This document shows, one piece after another, positions 32,924 through 45,084 of a stretch of 64,000 nt of DNA. Numbering within the stretch: the stretch's first letter is position 1; each line of letters begins with the position of its first letter. The position numbers and the translations under genes are program-made. The notes under the pieces are model-generated. The model did not search any database and was not told where the DNA came from. It saw nothing but the letters and a program-made list of their open reading frames with translations. Origin of the DNA: Pseudomonas baltica (lineage in GTDB: Bacteria; Pseudomonadota; Gammaproteobacteria; Pseudomonadales; Pseudomonadaceae); contig NZ_JACMYH010000001.1 of NCBI RefSeq assembly GCF_014235765.1, positions 1,860,001 through 1,924,000 on the forward strand, written 5' to 3'.

Positions 32924-32937
32924 GTTCTGACCCTGCT

Positions 32938-33855
32938 CTAGAAATAGCCCTGACGTTTCTTGTCTTCCATGGAACCGGCGCCATCATGATCGATGACTCG
33001 GCCCTGGCGCTCGGACGTTCGCGTCAGGAGCATTTCCTGAATGATGTCGGTGAGGCTCTGCGCCTCGGACTCCACCGCGCCCGTCAACGGGTAGCAGCCA
33101 AGGGTACGGAAACGCACTTTCTTCTTGACGATGCTGGCCTTCTCTTCCTCGCTGAGGTGCTCGAGAATGCGCTCGTCGTCGATCATGATCAGCGTGCCGT
33201 TCTTCTCGATCACTTCGCGTTCGGCGGCGAAGTACAGCGGCACGATCGGGATGCCTTCCAGGTAGATGTACTGCCAGATGTCGAGCTCGGTCCAGTTCGA
33301 CAAGGGGAATACGCGGATCGATTCGCCCTTGTTGACCTTGCCGTTGTAGACGTTCCACAACTCCGGACGCTGGTTCTTCGGGTCCCAGCGATGCTTGCTG
33401 TCACGGAACGAGTAGACCCGCTCCTTGGCCCGCGACTTCTCTTCGTCACGGCGCGCACCGCCGAAAGCGGCGTCGAAGCCATACTTGTCCAGCGCCTGCT
33501 TGAGGCCCTGGGTCTTCATGATGTCGGTGTGCTTGGAACTGCCGTGGGTGAAGGGGTTGATGCCCTGCGCCACACCTTCGGGATTGACGTGTACCAGCAG
33601 GTCCAGGCCCAGCTCCTCGACCATGCGGTCGCGGAACTTGTACATCTCCTGGAACTTCCACTGGGTGTCGACGTGCATCACCGGGAACGGCAGCTTGCCG
33701 GGGAAGAAGGCCTTGCGCGCCAGATGCAGCATCACGGCCGAGTCCTTGCCGATGGAATACAACATCACCGGGTTATCGAACTCAGCGGCCACCTCACGAA
33801 TGATGTGGATGCTTTCCGCCTCCAGCTGTTTCAGATGCGTCAGTTTGTCGACCAT
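32938..33855 (-). CDS. cysD: Sulfate adenylyltransferase small subunit CysD
   Basis: 305 residues of the PP-loop ATP-pyrophosphatase fold. The PP-loop is [14 protein letters not shown] (about 32-45), with downstream signatures [15 protein letters not shown] and [13 protein letters not shown]. It ends RQGYF as in other CysD proteins. First gene of cysD-cysNC, expected to be under sulfur-starvation (CysB) control; a symmetrical site upstream is listed separately. Confidence 0.97.
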   Translation of the reverse strand: MVDKLTHLKQLEAESIHIIREVAAEFDNPVMLYSIGKDSAVMLHLARKAFFPGKLPFPVMHVDTQWKFQEMYKFRDRMVEELGLDLLVHVNPEGVAQGINPFTHGSSKHTDIMKTQGLKQALDKYGFDAAFGGARRDEEKSRAKERVYSFRDSKHRWDPKNQRPELWNVYNGKVNKGESIRVFPLSNWTELDIWQYIYLEGIPIVPLYFAAEREVIEKNGTLIMIDDERILEHLSEEEKASIVKKKVRFRTLGCYPLTGAVESEAQSLTDIIQEMLLTRTSERQGRVIDHDGAGSMEDKKRQGYF

Positions 33856-33961
33856 GGCTACTCACGGAATACAGTCTTTATGGACGGCCTGCGGGCCGTG
33901 TTCGAGCCGGGCACTTTAACACGGCGTCCGGTTTGGTCATCGGGGGTGGTTAGATCGAAGG

Positions 33962-33977
33962 GGTATATCAATATACC
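33962..33977. promoter_or_regulatory. Perfect palindrome upstream of cysD
   Basis: GGTATAT-ca-ATATACC, perfect 7-2-7 dyad about 107 bases before the cysD start in an AT-richer patch. It could be an activator or repressor site; CysB is the obvious candidate but the sequence alone does not prove it. Confidence 0.4.
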
Positions 33978-34069
33978 TCGTGGTTTGGAGGGTTTCGTGT
34001 TTGGCGGGCAGAGGCTTGCCAGCCGACCCGATCCCACCGGCCCAGCTCCCATGAGATCACTAGGAGCAC

Positions 34070-34096
34070 TGTGGGAGCGGGCTCTGCCCGCGAATC
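34070..34096. repeat. REP-like element
   Basis: TGTGGGAGCGGGCTCTGCCCGCGAA-type hairpin (GCGGGC-tct-GCCCGC), the common short palindrome of pseudomonads, between cysD and the Nif3-family gene. The family differs from the copies around 21-22 kb. Confidence 0.7.
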
Positions 34097-34115
34097 AGGC
34101 ACCACCGTCCACCGA

Positions 34116-34874
34116 TCAGACAGGATTGGGGCAGTCGATGAACACATGCTCGAGCGCGAAGCGCCGCGCCAGGTACTCACCCAGCGCCTGCACACCGTAG
34201 CGTTCGGTGGCGTGATGGCCGGCGGCGATGAAGCTGATGTCGTTCTCGCGGGCACTGTGAACGGTCTGTTCGGAAGCCTCGCCGCTGATGAACAGGTCCA
34301 CACCGGCCGCGATCGCCCGGTCGATGTAACCCTGGCCGCCGCCGGTGCACCAGCCGACGCGGCGAATCTTTTCGCTGCCTTCGATCAGCAACGGTTCGCG
34401 GCCCAGCACTTCCTGCACGCGACGGGCGAAGTCGCGCGGATGCATGGGCTCGGGCAATGAACCGATCAGCCCCACGACCCGGCTGTCCGCCGGATCCAGC
34501 GGCCCTTCCACGGTGATTTCCAACTGCCGCGCCAGCTGCACGTTGTTGCCCACTTCGGCGTGCAGATCCAGCGGCAGGTGGTAGGCCAGCAAGCTGATAT
34601 CGTGTTTGAGCAAGGTCTTCAGCCGCCGCTGTTTCATGCCGACCACGCAGGGGTTTTCGCCCTTCCAGAAATAACCATGGTGCACCAGCACCAGATCGGC
34701 CCTGGCATCCACCGCGGCATCGAGCAACGCCTGGCTAGCCGTCACGCCACTGACGATGCGCATGACCTGCGGGCGACCTTCCACCTGCAAACCATTGGGG
34801 CAGTAATCCTGGATCTTCGTGCTGCTCAGGTAACGGTCGGCTTCTTCGACCAACGTGTTCAGTGCCACAGCCAT
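34116..34874 (-). CDS. Nif3-like dinuclear-metal-centre protein (YbgI family)
   Basis: 252 residues from the ATG at 34874 (MAVALNTLVEEADRYL). Metal-ligand motifs of the family: LVHHGYFWK (HHG, about 65-73), AYHLPLDLH (about 97-105) and the C-terminal FIAAGHHATER. Forms hexameric toroids in known structures; proposed as GTP cyclohydrolase-I-type 2 or metal chaperone, but the role is unsettled. Next to algW on the opposite strand, as in other pseudomonads. Confidence 0.9.
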   Translation of the reverse strand: MAVALNTLVEEADRYLSSTKIQDYCPNGLQVEGRPQVMRIVSGVTASQALLDAAVDARADLVLVHHGYFWKGENPCVVGMKQRRLKTLLKHDISLLAYHLPLDLHAEVGNNVQLARQLEITVEGPLDPADSRVVGLIGSLPEPMHPRDFARRVQEVLGREPLLIEGSEKIRRVGWCTGGGQGYIDRAIAAGVDLFISGEASEQTVHSARENDISFIAAGHHATERYGVQALGEYLARRFALEHVFIDCPNPV

Positions 34875-34988
34875 GAAAGTCTCCACAAAGGCAGTTCAGC
34901 GCGGCGCGAGCGCCCGTATAATGCCGGCCATTATGGCGCCCCTGCGCGCCGAAGAAACAGCCCCCCGCTACCCTTCAGGATCGTTCCC

Positions 34989-36152
<1,164 letters not shown>

Positions 36153-36585
36153 GGTTGTGGGGTGAGGTAAAGAACCGTGTTTACTTGGCCCCTACCTCCA
36201 ACCCTCTCTCTGAAAGACCGGGTTGAAGGACGAGACCCGTTCAATACGGATCTTCGCCTGCCGAAGGGAAAGTCGAACCAGCAGCGGCTTTCCTATTTGA
36301 TACATGAAACAGACACTGCTTGGGGCAGCATGAGGTCTAGCAATGAAAGCTTATAAATCTCTACATTGGCAGACTGCAAAATTTGGCTGTTATATCTGAA
36401 TACCAATAGCCACCGTCATACGCGATGCAAGCAACGAGAGTGCCCCTAAGGTCAATCTTGCAGTGCAAGCGCCGAGCTGTTACCGATGTGAATCCCTCGC
36501 TTGGCATATTTGTGGCTCCCTCCCAGATTATTCATCTCCAGCTTCATGAGAAGCCCTGGACACATCTTCAAACTTTGGCTGAGCG
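36153..36585. other. Non-coding stretch downstream of algW
   Basis: About 430 bases with no gene I can support. Short frames lack ribosome-binding sites. GC content drops noticeably after about 36290, marking the change from core to acquired DNA. Confidence 0.6.
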
Positions 36586-37779
36586 TCATTTTATCACCTG
36601 CATCTTGGCCGCGGCTCGACGTATGGCAGTAATGAAATAAGTGATCAGGGCCAATGTTAGAATCGCTACGCCAGCGTTGGTACCGCTCCACCCTACACTT
36701 ACGAGCAACATGCCAGGAAGAAACGCTCCAGCAGTCGCCATGATGGCGATAATCAGGTCATTGATACCTTGGACTTTGATAGCCTCTTTTTTGCCTTCAA
36801 GTCGAAGGGCGAGCATCGCGCCTCCTGCTACATAGGTAAAATTCCAACCCACACCTAAAACAACCAATGCGATCAATATGGAAGCTTGTGACAGGTAAAA
36901 TAAATTAATCATAGCTGATGTTGACAGTAGCACTAGCCCTAGCAAAACCAACCGATTGACACCCATTCGGGCAATCAGATATCCAGTGATGAAGGAAGGC
37001 GCAAACATAGCAAACACGTGCCACTGAATAGCTACACCGATGAGCTGAAAATGCGTGTGCATAGCCGCCATCTGTAAAGAGGCTTGAATCATGAGCAGGT
37101 TCATGAACCCATACCCCACTGCCGCAACAGTGATAGGCAGCGCCAGATCCCAGTTAGAACTATTTCGAAGCGGCACGGGTATTGCGCTATTGGCTGAATC
37201 TGTCATTTCAGCTATTGGCGTCACCTGATTGACGGCGGCGGATATGACCGCCAGTAGCACAAAAAAACCGTAGCACAGGGCAAAGTCGCTGAAGTCACCC
37301 ACCGAACGAAGCAATGTCGCCACCCATGGACCAATGAAGGCTGCAACAACCCCCCCGGCAACGACCAAGGAAATAGCCTTGGCCTTCAGTGCGGCACTGA
37401 GCCCGTCGGTTGCGGCAAATCGATTGAAGTTTGCGAAAGCAATGTAGCCCCCTAATGCAGCATGAGAAACCATGACCCCATAAAAGCTACCCATCTGCAG
37501 GGCATAAAAGCCAGTGATACCGGACACCGCCAGTGCCAAACTGCCTAAATGAAAACCGGCCCGCCGGCCATAGACGCTCATGAATTTTGATGCTGGATAG
37601 GTTGCTAACATCAAAGACAGGAACTGCATGCCGTAGGGTAAAGTTGACCACTCCGGCGATGGAGCGAGTTGAGCGCCTATCACGGCAGCCATCGTCACCG
37701 ACATGACTGCGGCCGTTAGATTGACAGACTGGGCTATGAAATAAAGATATGTCTTTAGAGGAAGCCTATCAAAGATCAT
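36586..37779 (-). CDS. MFS-type membrane transporter
   Basis: 397 residues, about 12 hydrophobic helices, cytoplasmic loop signature SVYGRRAGFHLG between helices 2 and 3 (near 68-79). The overall look is of a drug/solute exporter of the YfkF/YcaD type; substrate unknown. GC content and codon use are clearly lower and more A/T-ending than the neighbours, indicating horizontal origin. It faces algW convergently and stands alone without a regulator. A weak AAGGAAAA stretch precedes the ATG. Confidence 0.85.
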   Translation of the reverse strand: MIFDRLPLKTYLYFIAQSVNLTAAVMSVTMAAVIGAQLAPSPEWSTLPYGMQFLSLMLATYPASKFMSVYGRRAGFHLGSLALAVSGITGFYALQMGSFYGVMVSHAALGGYIAFANFNRFAATDGLSAALKAKAISLVVAGGVVAAFIGPWVATLLRSVGDFSDFALCYGFFVLLAVISAAVNQVTPIAEMTDSANSAIPVPLRNSSNWDLALPITVAAVGYGFMNLLMIQASLQMAAMHTHFQLIGVAIQWHVFAMFAPSFITGYLIARMGVNRLVLLGLVLLSTSAMINLFYLSQASILIALVVLGVGWNFTYVAGGAMLALRLEGKKEAIKVQGINDLIIAIMATAGAFLPGMLLVSVGWSGTNAGVAILTLALITYFITAIRRAAAKMQVIK

Positions 37780-37983
37780 AAATTTTCCTTTTTATAATTT
37801 CACATATAGCTTTTCTGATTGTATCGCCGCCAACTCACGAGCGAGCACTGGGCCTTATCGACTTTACGACATTCTCGGTACCATTGAGGGTTGCACGATG
37901 TTGAGCTGGGACATCCTCAGAGATAAGGCAATGTGCTCCAATCATCGTATCATTCCCAACCGAACCTAAGACAGCTCATAAAC

Positions 37984-38190
37984 TTAATTGGCCAATCGAT
38001 AGTGCAACACTGCCGCATAAGAGGTGTAATTTTTCGCTACAAACTCAAGATCACGCTGAGAATCTGGATCTTTCGACGCGAACGCTTTTAAATTCTCATA
38101 GACTTCTTGTGTAACAGAATAAAAATCTTGCCTCCTGAATATCTCCACAGCATCTTCCTTAGCGATGCATTCAAGCACACCCGTCTTCAA
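37984..38190 (-). CDS. Hypothetical small protein, probably a gene fragment
   Basis: 68 residues if started at a TTG at 38190; the frame stays open back to about 38298 without an ATG (…FTAEQCKFARCTVEQLL), so this looks like the C-terminal part of a longer, truncated gene. The translation is hydrophilic and helical (AVEIFRRQDFYSVTQEVYENL), with plausible protein-like composition. No family recognised. Confidence 0.35.
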   Translation of the reverse strand: MKTGVLECIAKEDAVEIFRRQDFYSVTQEVYENLKAFASKDPDSQRDLEFVAKNYTSYAAVLHYRLAN

Positions 38191-38273
38191 AAGTTGCTCT
38201 ACCGTGCATCGAGCAAACTTACACTGCTCAGCGGTGAATGTGAGACCCAGCGATTCTTGATGTTGTATATCGA

Positions 38274-38528
38274 TTGGATGTGCTCCGCAAAGCGCTCAAG
38301 AAGTTGTGCAGCTTGCACAACACAGGCTCAAAGAGGAATTTTGAATTGTTTCCTGATGCGAACGTGCAGGTACCTTACCTGCGCATCACGGCTAGGGACA
38401 AGGAAGAGACATTCCGGTTTTGGGATTGGATGGAACTAGGTGTCAGATTAAAGCGGACCGCTGAGACCCGCGTTGCCGCCCCTATGTCCACTCCTTTTTT
38501 GAGGAGGTATAGGGGCAACGACAGCTAG
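38274..38528 (+). pseudogene. Hypothetical ORF, possible remnant
   Basis: 84 residues from a TTG, open upstream to about 38247. It reads ALKKLCSLHNTGSKRNFELF and later ETFRFWDWMELGVRLKRTAE, which looks like real protein, but there is no start codon or ribosome site of quality and the 5' part overlaps the opposite-strand frame that ends at 37984. Not recognised. It ends about 20 bases before the right algW-like repeat. Confidence 0.25.
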
Positions 38529-38547
38529 CGCCGATCAGATCTTGGTG

Positions 38548-38652
38548 ATCCCGATCCAGATGATGCGCAGGGCATGGAACTCACCCTCAACGCCGAAGTG
38601 GGCCTGCGCCCCCCGCCAGCGCCGGCGGCGGTGAAGAAGGAGGAGAAGTAGG
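38548..38652 (+). repeat. Right copy of algW 3'-end direct repeat (att-like)
   Basis: Starts with GATCCCGATCCAGATGATGC, homologous but diverged from algW, lacks one base in AAGGG, then becomes nearly identical to the algW terminus through the stop codon (TAG here, TAA in the left copy). No algW sequence precedes it, so it is not a complete paralogue. Confidence 0.85.
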
Positions 38653-38952
38653 GATGTAGTGAAAAACGGATGGCGGTTGGCTATCGCATGCAACCTCGGT
38701 CACGTCATTTCTATCGGATGTAACACACCTATACACGCTCGAAGTTTTTATTCGCACAGAAGTATCGACCGTCATACTCATGATTATTACGCTCACCTGA
38801 TAATTATCTTGGCCGCCCGGCGTTTAGCGAAAAGCGCACTGCGGTCTGAAAATATAAGATCACCCCTGTTTTGCGTGTAAAAATATAGTTACCCAGGAAC
38901 ATGCAATCGTAGCTAGCCTGTTTTCTTGCCACACACACGGAGAAAATGGATC
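38653..38952. other. AT-rich non-coding leader before the 38953 gene
   Basis: 300 bases of low GC with many A/T runs (for example TTTTTATTCG, AAAATATAAG, AAAAATATAG near 38745-38885). No gene is seen. It probably contains the promoter of the downstream gene; TATAAGAT-like and TATAGT-like hexamers are present but a single promoter cannot be chosen. Confidence 0.5.
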
Positions 38953-39777
38953 ATGACTAACATAACGCCTACGACCACACCTCTGGCGCTGCCAGGGAAT
39001 CTGTTCCAGAACGCAGAGTTCGAACAAGGTTTCACCCACTGGATCACGGACGACAAAGGGGACCCCGCCAACTGCACCTCTTCACCGCCTGGCGCGACTC
39101 TGGTCAATCAGGCCAGCATCAGGCAGGGAGTGACCATAGAAGCGAGAGCCAAACAGTACACGTTCAGAATGATCGCCTTGGGGTTCAATAGCTCATCAAA
39201 GGCTAACCATGCATTGGCTGAAGTCGGCCGTGTCGTCATCAAGGAAAATAATACAGAGGTAGCAAGTTTCTACCTGAAGACAGGCGCGTTCATATACGAG
39301 CTCGAACATGTAACCCAACCGGCGACGACTCATCTGGAAGTCGTAATCAGCTCTGAAGCAAGCACCCCTGTACAGTTCTGGAGTCCCAGCCTCGTCGATG
39401 ACTTTCCCAATCCCGACGAACTCATCAAGGATAGCCAGTTCGAGCGTCCAAATACGGACTGGAGAGGAGGAGGCGAGTGGCAGCACGGCGGCGTGCAACT
39501 GGCCAACGGCCAACGCGTCAGCCAGTTGGTCACTCGCATCGAACCTGGCAGTCATTACGTGATTACCTATACGGTGATGCCCTTCATCAATCCTATAGGC
39601 GAGGAGGAAAACTTCGCCTTCGGCAGGATATCGGGCAGTGGTGGGGTCCCCTACACAGATATCACGTCCAGTGAGTCGATAGCGCCAATACCCTTCACGG
39701 CTACTCAGAACACCTTGTCAATCACACTTGACGGGCCTCGTATCCGTTTCGGGTCATTCTCCTTGAAAAAACGCTAG
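38953..39777 (+). CDS. Unknown protein with two beta-sandwich (CBM-like) modules
   Basis: 274 residues from the ATG at 38953, preceded by GGAG. Two halves start alike: NLFQNAEFEQGFTHW (about 16-30) and ELIKDSQFERPNTDWRGGGEW (about 165-185). This N..F E....W pattern opens many galactose-binding-like jelly-roll domains such as CBM4/9. Both halves end in an aromatic/hydrophobic strand (VQFWSPSLVDDF; IRFGSFSLKKR). No signal peptide, membrane helix or catalytic motif. Lies directly after the insertion scar, before hisC. Likely acquired; function not inferable beyond possible ligand binding. Confidence 0.7.
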   Translation: MTNITPTTTPLALPGNLFQNAEFEQGFTHWITDDKGDPANCTSSPPGATLVNQASIRQGVTIEARAKQYTFRMIALGFNSSSKANHALAEVGRVVIKENNTEVASFYLKTGAFIYELEHVTQPATTHLEVVISSEASTPVQFWSPSLVDDFPNPDELIKDSQFERPNTDWRGGGEWQHGGVQLANGQRVSQLVTRIEPGSHYVITYTVMPFINPIGEEENFAFGRISGSGGVPYTDITSSESIAPIPFTATQNTLSITLDGPRIRFGSFSLKKR

Positions 39778-39897
39778 GCGATGAACACACTGCCGGCAGC
39801 ACTCAGGTCTTGTGCGAAGCATTAGCCGGCTGACAACTTATCCTGCTGTCCCGCGCCCTATACCGGCAGCCTAACCGACCTGGGAAGTCTGCCGGTC

Positions 39898-39925
39898 AAG
39901 CGGCTTGTTCAACCCAGCCGCTTTT
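39898..39925 (+). terminator. Terminator between the CBM-like gene and hisC
   Basis: AAGCGGCT-tgttcaaccc-AGCCGCTTTT followed by ATCTTCTT. Stem of 8 bp; the T-run favours the plus strand, and hisC converges on it from the other side. Confidence 0.75.
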
Positions 39926-39935
39926 ATCTTCTTGC

Positions 39936-40985
39936 TCACAGGGCATCCAGCAACGCCTGGTTCTGTTCCGGAGTACCGATGCTGATGCGCAGGAATTGCG
40001 CGATGCGTTCCTGCTTGAAATGGCGCACGATCACGCCCTTTTCGCGCAAGCGGGCGGCGATGGCTGCAGCGTCCTGATCGGGGTGGCGGGCGAAGATGAA
40101 GTTGGCTGCCGAGGGCAGTACCTCGAATCCATGTTCATTCAGCCCTTGCACCAGTTTTTCGCGACTGGCGATCACCTTGGCGCAGGTGTCTTCGAAGTAG
40201 GCCTTGTCGGCAAACGCTGCGGCGGCGCCGGCGACCGCCACTCGGTCGATCGGATAGGAGTTGAAGCTGTTCTTGATGCGCTCCAACGCTTCGATCAGGT
40301 CCGGGTGGCCGACCGCGAGCCCTACCCGCAGGCCGGCCAGCGAACGGGATTTGGAGACAGTCTGGGTGACGAGCAGGTTCGGATAACGATCGACCAGGGT
40401 GATCGCGGTTTCACCGCCGAAATCGACGTAGGCTTCATCCACCACCACCACCGAGTCCGGGCTGGCCTGAACAATCTGCTCGACCGCTTCGAGCGGTAAC
40501 AGGCAGCCAGTGGGTGCGTTCGGGTTGGGGAAGATGATCCCGGCGTTGGGCCTGGCGTAGTCTTGTGGCCGGATCTGGAATTGCTCGTCCAGCGGCACGG
40601 CCTCGAAGGCAATACCGTACAAGCCGCAATAGACCGGATAGAAGCTGTAGCTGATGTCCGGGAACAACAGCGGCTGGTCATGCTGGAACAGGCCGTGGAA
40701 GATGTGCGCCAGCACTTCGTCCGAGCCGTTGCCCAGGAACACCTGGTTGGTTTGCACCCCGTAATAGTCCGCCACGGCTTGCTTGAGCAGGTCGCTGTTG
40801 GGATCCGGGTACAAACGCAGGGCGTCACACAGCTCGGCGCGCATGGCCTCGATCGCCTTGGGCGATGGGCCGTAGGGGTTCTCGTTGGTGTTGAGCTTGA
40901 CCAGGTTGGCAACCTTGGGCTGCTCGCCGGGCACATAGGGCACCAGGTTCTTGACGAAGGGACTCCAGAATCTGCTCATGCTCAT
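39936..40985 (-). CDS. hisC: Histidinol-phosphate aminotransferase HisC
   Basis: PLP enzyme converting imidazole-acetol phosphate to histidinol phosphate. 349 residues; [12 protein letters not shown] near 31-42, DEAYVDF (183-189) and the PLP-binding lysine in VSKSRSLAG (Lys212). The start overlaps the hisD stop; a second Met two codons in is an alternative start. Confidence 0.95.
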   Translation of the reverse strand: MSMSRFWSPFVKNLVPYVPGEQPKVANLVKLNTNENPYGPSPKAIEAMRAELCDALRLYPDPNSDLLKQAVADYYGVQTNQVFLGNGSDEVLAHIFHGLFQHDQPLLFPDISYSFYPVYCGLYGIAFEAVPLDEQFQIRPQDYARPNAGIIFPNPNAPTGCLLPLEAVEQIVQASPDSVVVVDEAYVDFGGETAITLVDRYPNLLVTQTVSKSRSLAGLRVGLAVGHPDLIEALERIKNSFNSYPIDRVAVAGAAAAFADKAYFEDTCAKVIASREKLVQGLNEHGFEVLPSAANFIFARHPDQDAAAIAARLREKGVIVRHFKQERIAQFLRISIGTPEQNQALLDAL

Positions 40986-42310
40986 TCCCCTTTTGCCAGA
41001 TCGGGTTGGATACGGTATTCGGCGCTGCGGGCGTGTGCGCTCAGGGACTCGCCGCGAGCCAGTACGGAAGCGGTCTTGCCCAGCTCGGAAGCGCCCTGCT
41101 CCGAGCAGAAGATGATCGACGAACGCTTCTGGAAATCGTAGACACCCAAGGGCGACGAAAAACGCGCGGTGCCCGAAGTCGGCAGCACGTGGTTGGGGCC
41201 GGCGCAGTAGTCGCCCAGCGCTTCGCTGGTGTGACGCCCCATGAAAATGGCACCCGCATGGCGGATCTGCGGCAGCCAGGCCTGCGGGTCTTCGACCGAC
41301 AACTCCAGGTGTTCCGGGGCAATTCGGTTGGCCACCTCGATGGCCTGCTGCATGTCGCGGACCTTGATCAGCGCACCCCGGCCATTGATCGAGGTATTGA
41401 TGATCTCGGCGCGTTCCATGGTCGGTAGCAACTTGTCGATACTGGCCGCGACCTTGTCGAGGAACTCGGCATCGGGGCTGACCAGAATGGCCTGGGCGTC
41501 TTCGTCATGTTCGGCCTGGGAGAACAGGTCCATGGCGATCCAGTCCGGATCGGTGCCACCGTCGCAGACCACCAGAATTTCCGAGGGGCCAGCGATCATG
41601 TCGATACCGACCTGGCCGAACACATGGCGCTTGGCAGTCGCCACGTAGATATTGCCGGGGCCCACGACCTTGTCCACGCGCGGCACGCTTTCGGTGCCAT
41701 AGGCCAGGGCCGCAACGGCCTGGGCGCCGCCGATAGTGAACACTCGGTCGACGCCGGCAATGCAGGCCGCTGCCAACACCAGCTCGTTGACCTCGCCTCG
41801 GGGCGTGGGCACGACCATGACCACCTCGGTAACGCCCGCCACTTTTGCCGGAATGGCGTTCATCAATACCGATGACGGGTAGGAGGCCTTGCCGCCGGGC
41901 ACGTACAGCCCGGCGCGGTCCAGTGGTGTGACCTTCTGGCCGAGCACCGTGCCGTCGGCTTCGGTGTAGCTCCAGGAATCCTGCTTCTGCTTCTCATGGT
42001 AGAGCCGCACCCGCTCGGCGGCGGTTTCCAGAGCGTTGCGCTGCACATCGGTAATGCGTGTGAGGGCCAGCTCGAGACGCTCGCGCGGCAGGATCAGGTC
42101 GGCCATCGAGGCGACCTGCAGGCCATCGAAGCGCTCGGTGAATTCGACCAGCGCGGCGTCGCCCCGCTCGCGCACGGCCTTGATGATGTCCAGCACGCGC
42201 TGATTGACCGAGTCATCTGACACACTTTCCCAGCTCAACAGATGGTCCAGATGGCGGGCGAAGTCCGGATCAGTGGCATCGAGTCGGCGAATAGCAGTGG
42301 AAACGGTCAT
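40982..42310 (-). CDS. hisD: Histidinol dehydrogenase HisD
   Basis: Zn-dependent enzyme for the last two steps of histidine synthesis. 442 residues from the ATG at 42310 ([18 protein letters not shown]). Conserved blocks [29 protein letters not shown] and AGPSEILVV are present. The frame upstream of 42310 is read-through only. Part of the hisG-hisD-hisC run. Confidence 0.96.
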   Translation of the reverse strand: MTVSTAIRRLDATDPDFARHLDHLLSWESVSDDSVNQRVLDIIKAVRERGDAALVEFTERFDGLQVASMADLILPRERLELALTRITDVQRNALETAAERVRLYHEKQKQDSWSYTEADGTVLGQKVTPLDRAGLYVPGGKASYPSSVLMNAIPAKVAGVTEVVMVVPTPRGEVNELVLAAACIAGVDRVFTIGGAQAVAALAYGTESVPRVDKVVGPGNIYVATAKRHVFGQVGIDMIAGPSEILVVCDGGTDPDWIAMDLFSQAEHDEDAQAILVSPDAEFLDKVAASIDKLLPTMERAEIINTSINGRGALIKVRDMQQAIEVANRIAPEHLELSVEDPQAWLPQIRHAGAIFMGRHTSEALGDYCAGPNHVLPTSGTARFSSPLGVYDFQKRSSIIFCSEQGASELGKTASVLARGESLSAHARSAEYRIQPDLAKGE

Positions 42311-42407
42311 GGCGGGCCTCAAATAATGGCAATTGCTCAAGCGCCGATAGATTACCAATCGATCCACATGGGCACTTGAGTTATTTGGCTATGATGCGGA
42401 TAGACGG

Positions 42408-42428
42408 GCGCAGGTTGCAGACCTGCGC
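42408..42428. other. Hairpin between hisG and hisD
   Basis: GCGCAGGT-tgcag-ACCTGCGC, 8-bp perfect stem just after the hisG stop. No T-run; it may stabilise the hisG 3' end or slow polymerase. No leader peptide rich in histidine codons was found nearby. Confidence 0.4.
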
Positions 42429-42435
42429 AGGTGCA

Positions 42436-43071
42436 TCAGTCGCGGTGTCGCGACTCCACTGCCTTGCGCAGGGTGTCGATCAACGCCTGGATGCGGGCGT
42501 GCTGCATCTTCATGGAGGCTTTGTTCACCACCAGCCGGGAGCTGATGTGGGCGATCAGTTCCTGGGGCTCCAGGCCGTTGGCACGCAGGGTATTGCCGGT
42601 GTCGACCACGTCGATGATCTTGTCGGCCAGGCCCACCAGTGGCGCCAGTTCCATGGAACCGTAGAGCTTGATGATATCGACCTGGCGGCCCTGCTCGGCG
42701 TAGTAGCGCTTGGCAACGTTGACGAACTTGGTGGCCACACGCAGCCGACCGGTTGGCTCGGCCGCGCCGATGGCGCCGGCCGTCATGAGCTTGCACTGGG
42801 CGATCTGCAGATCGAGGGGCTCGTACAGGCCCTGGCCACTGTATTCGAGCAGGACGTCCTTGCCGGCGACACCCAGGTCGGCGGCACCATGCTCGACGTA
42901 GGTCGGCACGTCGGTGGCGCGCACGATCAGCAGGCGTACATCGTCCTGGGTCGTGGGAATGATCAGCTTGCGGCTCTTGTCCGGGTTCTCGGTGGGCACG
43001 ATGCCCGCCTCGGCCAGGAGCGGCAATGTATCGTCAAGAATGCGGCCTTTGGACAGCGCAATGGTCAACAT
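42436..43071 (-). CDS. hisG: ATP phosphoribosyltransferase catalytic subunit HisG (short form)
   Basis: First enzyme of histidine synthesis. 211 residues, the short hetero-octameric type that lacks the C-terminal regulatory domain and needs HisZ, which is not encoded in this window. [19 protein letters not shown] opens the protein; the [13 protein letters not shown] and [19 protein letters not shown] blocks are the substrate loops. Confidence 0.96.
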   Translation of the reverse strand: MLTIALSKGRILDDTLPLLAEAGIVPTENPDKSRKLIIPTTQDDVRLLIVRATDVPTYVEHGAADLGVAGKDVLLEYSGQGLYEPLDLQIAQCKLMTAGAIGAAEPTGRLRVATKFVNVAKRYYAEQGRQVDIIKLYGSMELAPLVGLADKIIDVVDTGNTLRANGLEPQELIAHISSRLVVNKASMKMQHARIQALIDTLRKAVESRHRD

Positions 43072-43140
43072 GGGAAACGTCAGTCCTTACAGGAAAGTTT
43101 CTGGCAACGACCGGGCGCATCCCTGCGCCCTGCACGCACA

Positions 43141-44668
<1,528 letters not shown>

Positions 44669-44781
44669 GCTCAACCTCGATCGGCGCCCTGTGCGCGCGG
44701 GTCGGCCATCATACAAAAAAGCCCCCCGACTGCGAACCCCGTATCGACGGGATCAGGCCAGAGGACCTCGATGAGGGCCGC

Positions 44782-45084
44782 TCAAATCTGTGAAAAGAAT
44801 TCGCTCATGCCGGTGACCTGAGCGATCTGACGCATATCGTGGGGCAGTGCCTGGACCCGCACGGTCTTGCCGGCCGCCTCGGCATCGCGCATGAAGCCCA
44901 GCAGCAGGGACAAGCCGACGCTGCTGGATTTCTCGACCGCAGTGCAGTCGATGACCAGCGCCGTGGCCGGGCTGGACTGGATCAATGCCTGCCCCTGCTT
45001 GCGCAGGGCGGCGCCGGAGCGGTAGTCCAGCACGCCGGCCAGGCGGAGCTGGTCGCCGGCCAGTTCGACGCGAGCCTGATCCAT
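44782..45084 (-). CDS. mlaB: Phospholipid transport STAS-domain protein MlaB
   Basis: 100 residues from the ATG at 45084 (MDQARVELAGDQLRL). STAS fold; the conserved Ser-Ser-Ser-Val-Gly-Leu after VEKS is the site corresponding to the Thr/Ser of E. coli MlaB. It stabilises the MlaFE transporter in the inner membrane. ATGA overlap with mlaC. Confidence 0.92.
   Translation of the reverse strand: MDQARVELAGDQLRLAGVLDYRSGAALRKQGQALIQSSPATALVIDCTAVEKSSSVGLSLLLGFMRDAEAAGKTVRVQALPHDMRQIAQVTGMSEFFSQI

Larger units (their letters stand above)
36153..38547. mobile_element. Low-GC insertion bounded by algW 3'-end repeats
   Basis: About 2.4 kb visibly poorer in GC than the flanking core. It carries an MFS gene and degenerate-looking small frames and is bracketed by a direct repeat of the algW 3' end. 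That pattern is what site-specific integration into the 3' end of a gene leaves behind. No integrase or transposase remains, so this would be a remnant or a non-autonomous insertion. Illegitimate duplication is the alternative. Confidence 0.6.

Noticed and set aside
36425..36640. 71-codon plus-strand frame upstream of the MFS gene end
   Set aside because: No ribosome site, overlaps the MFS 3' end, and the translation has no protein-like features.
38548..38652. Second, decayed algW paralogue
   Set aside because: Only the last ~105 bases are present and nothing of algW precedes them, so an attachment-type or duplicated end fits better than a paralogue.
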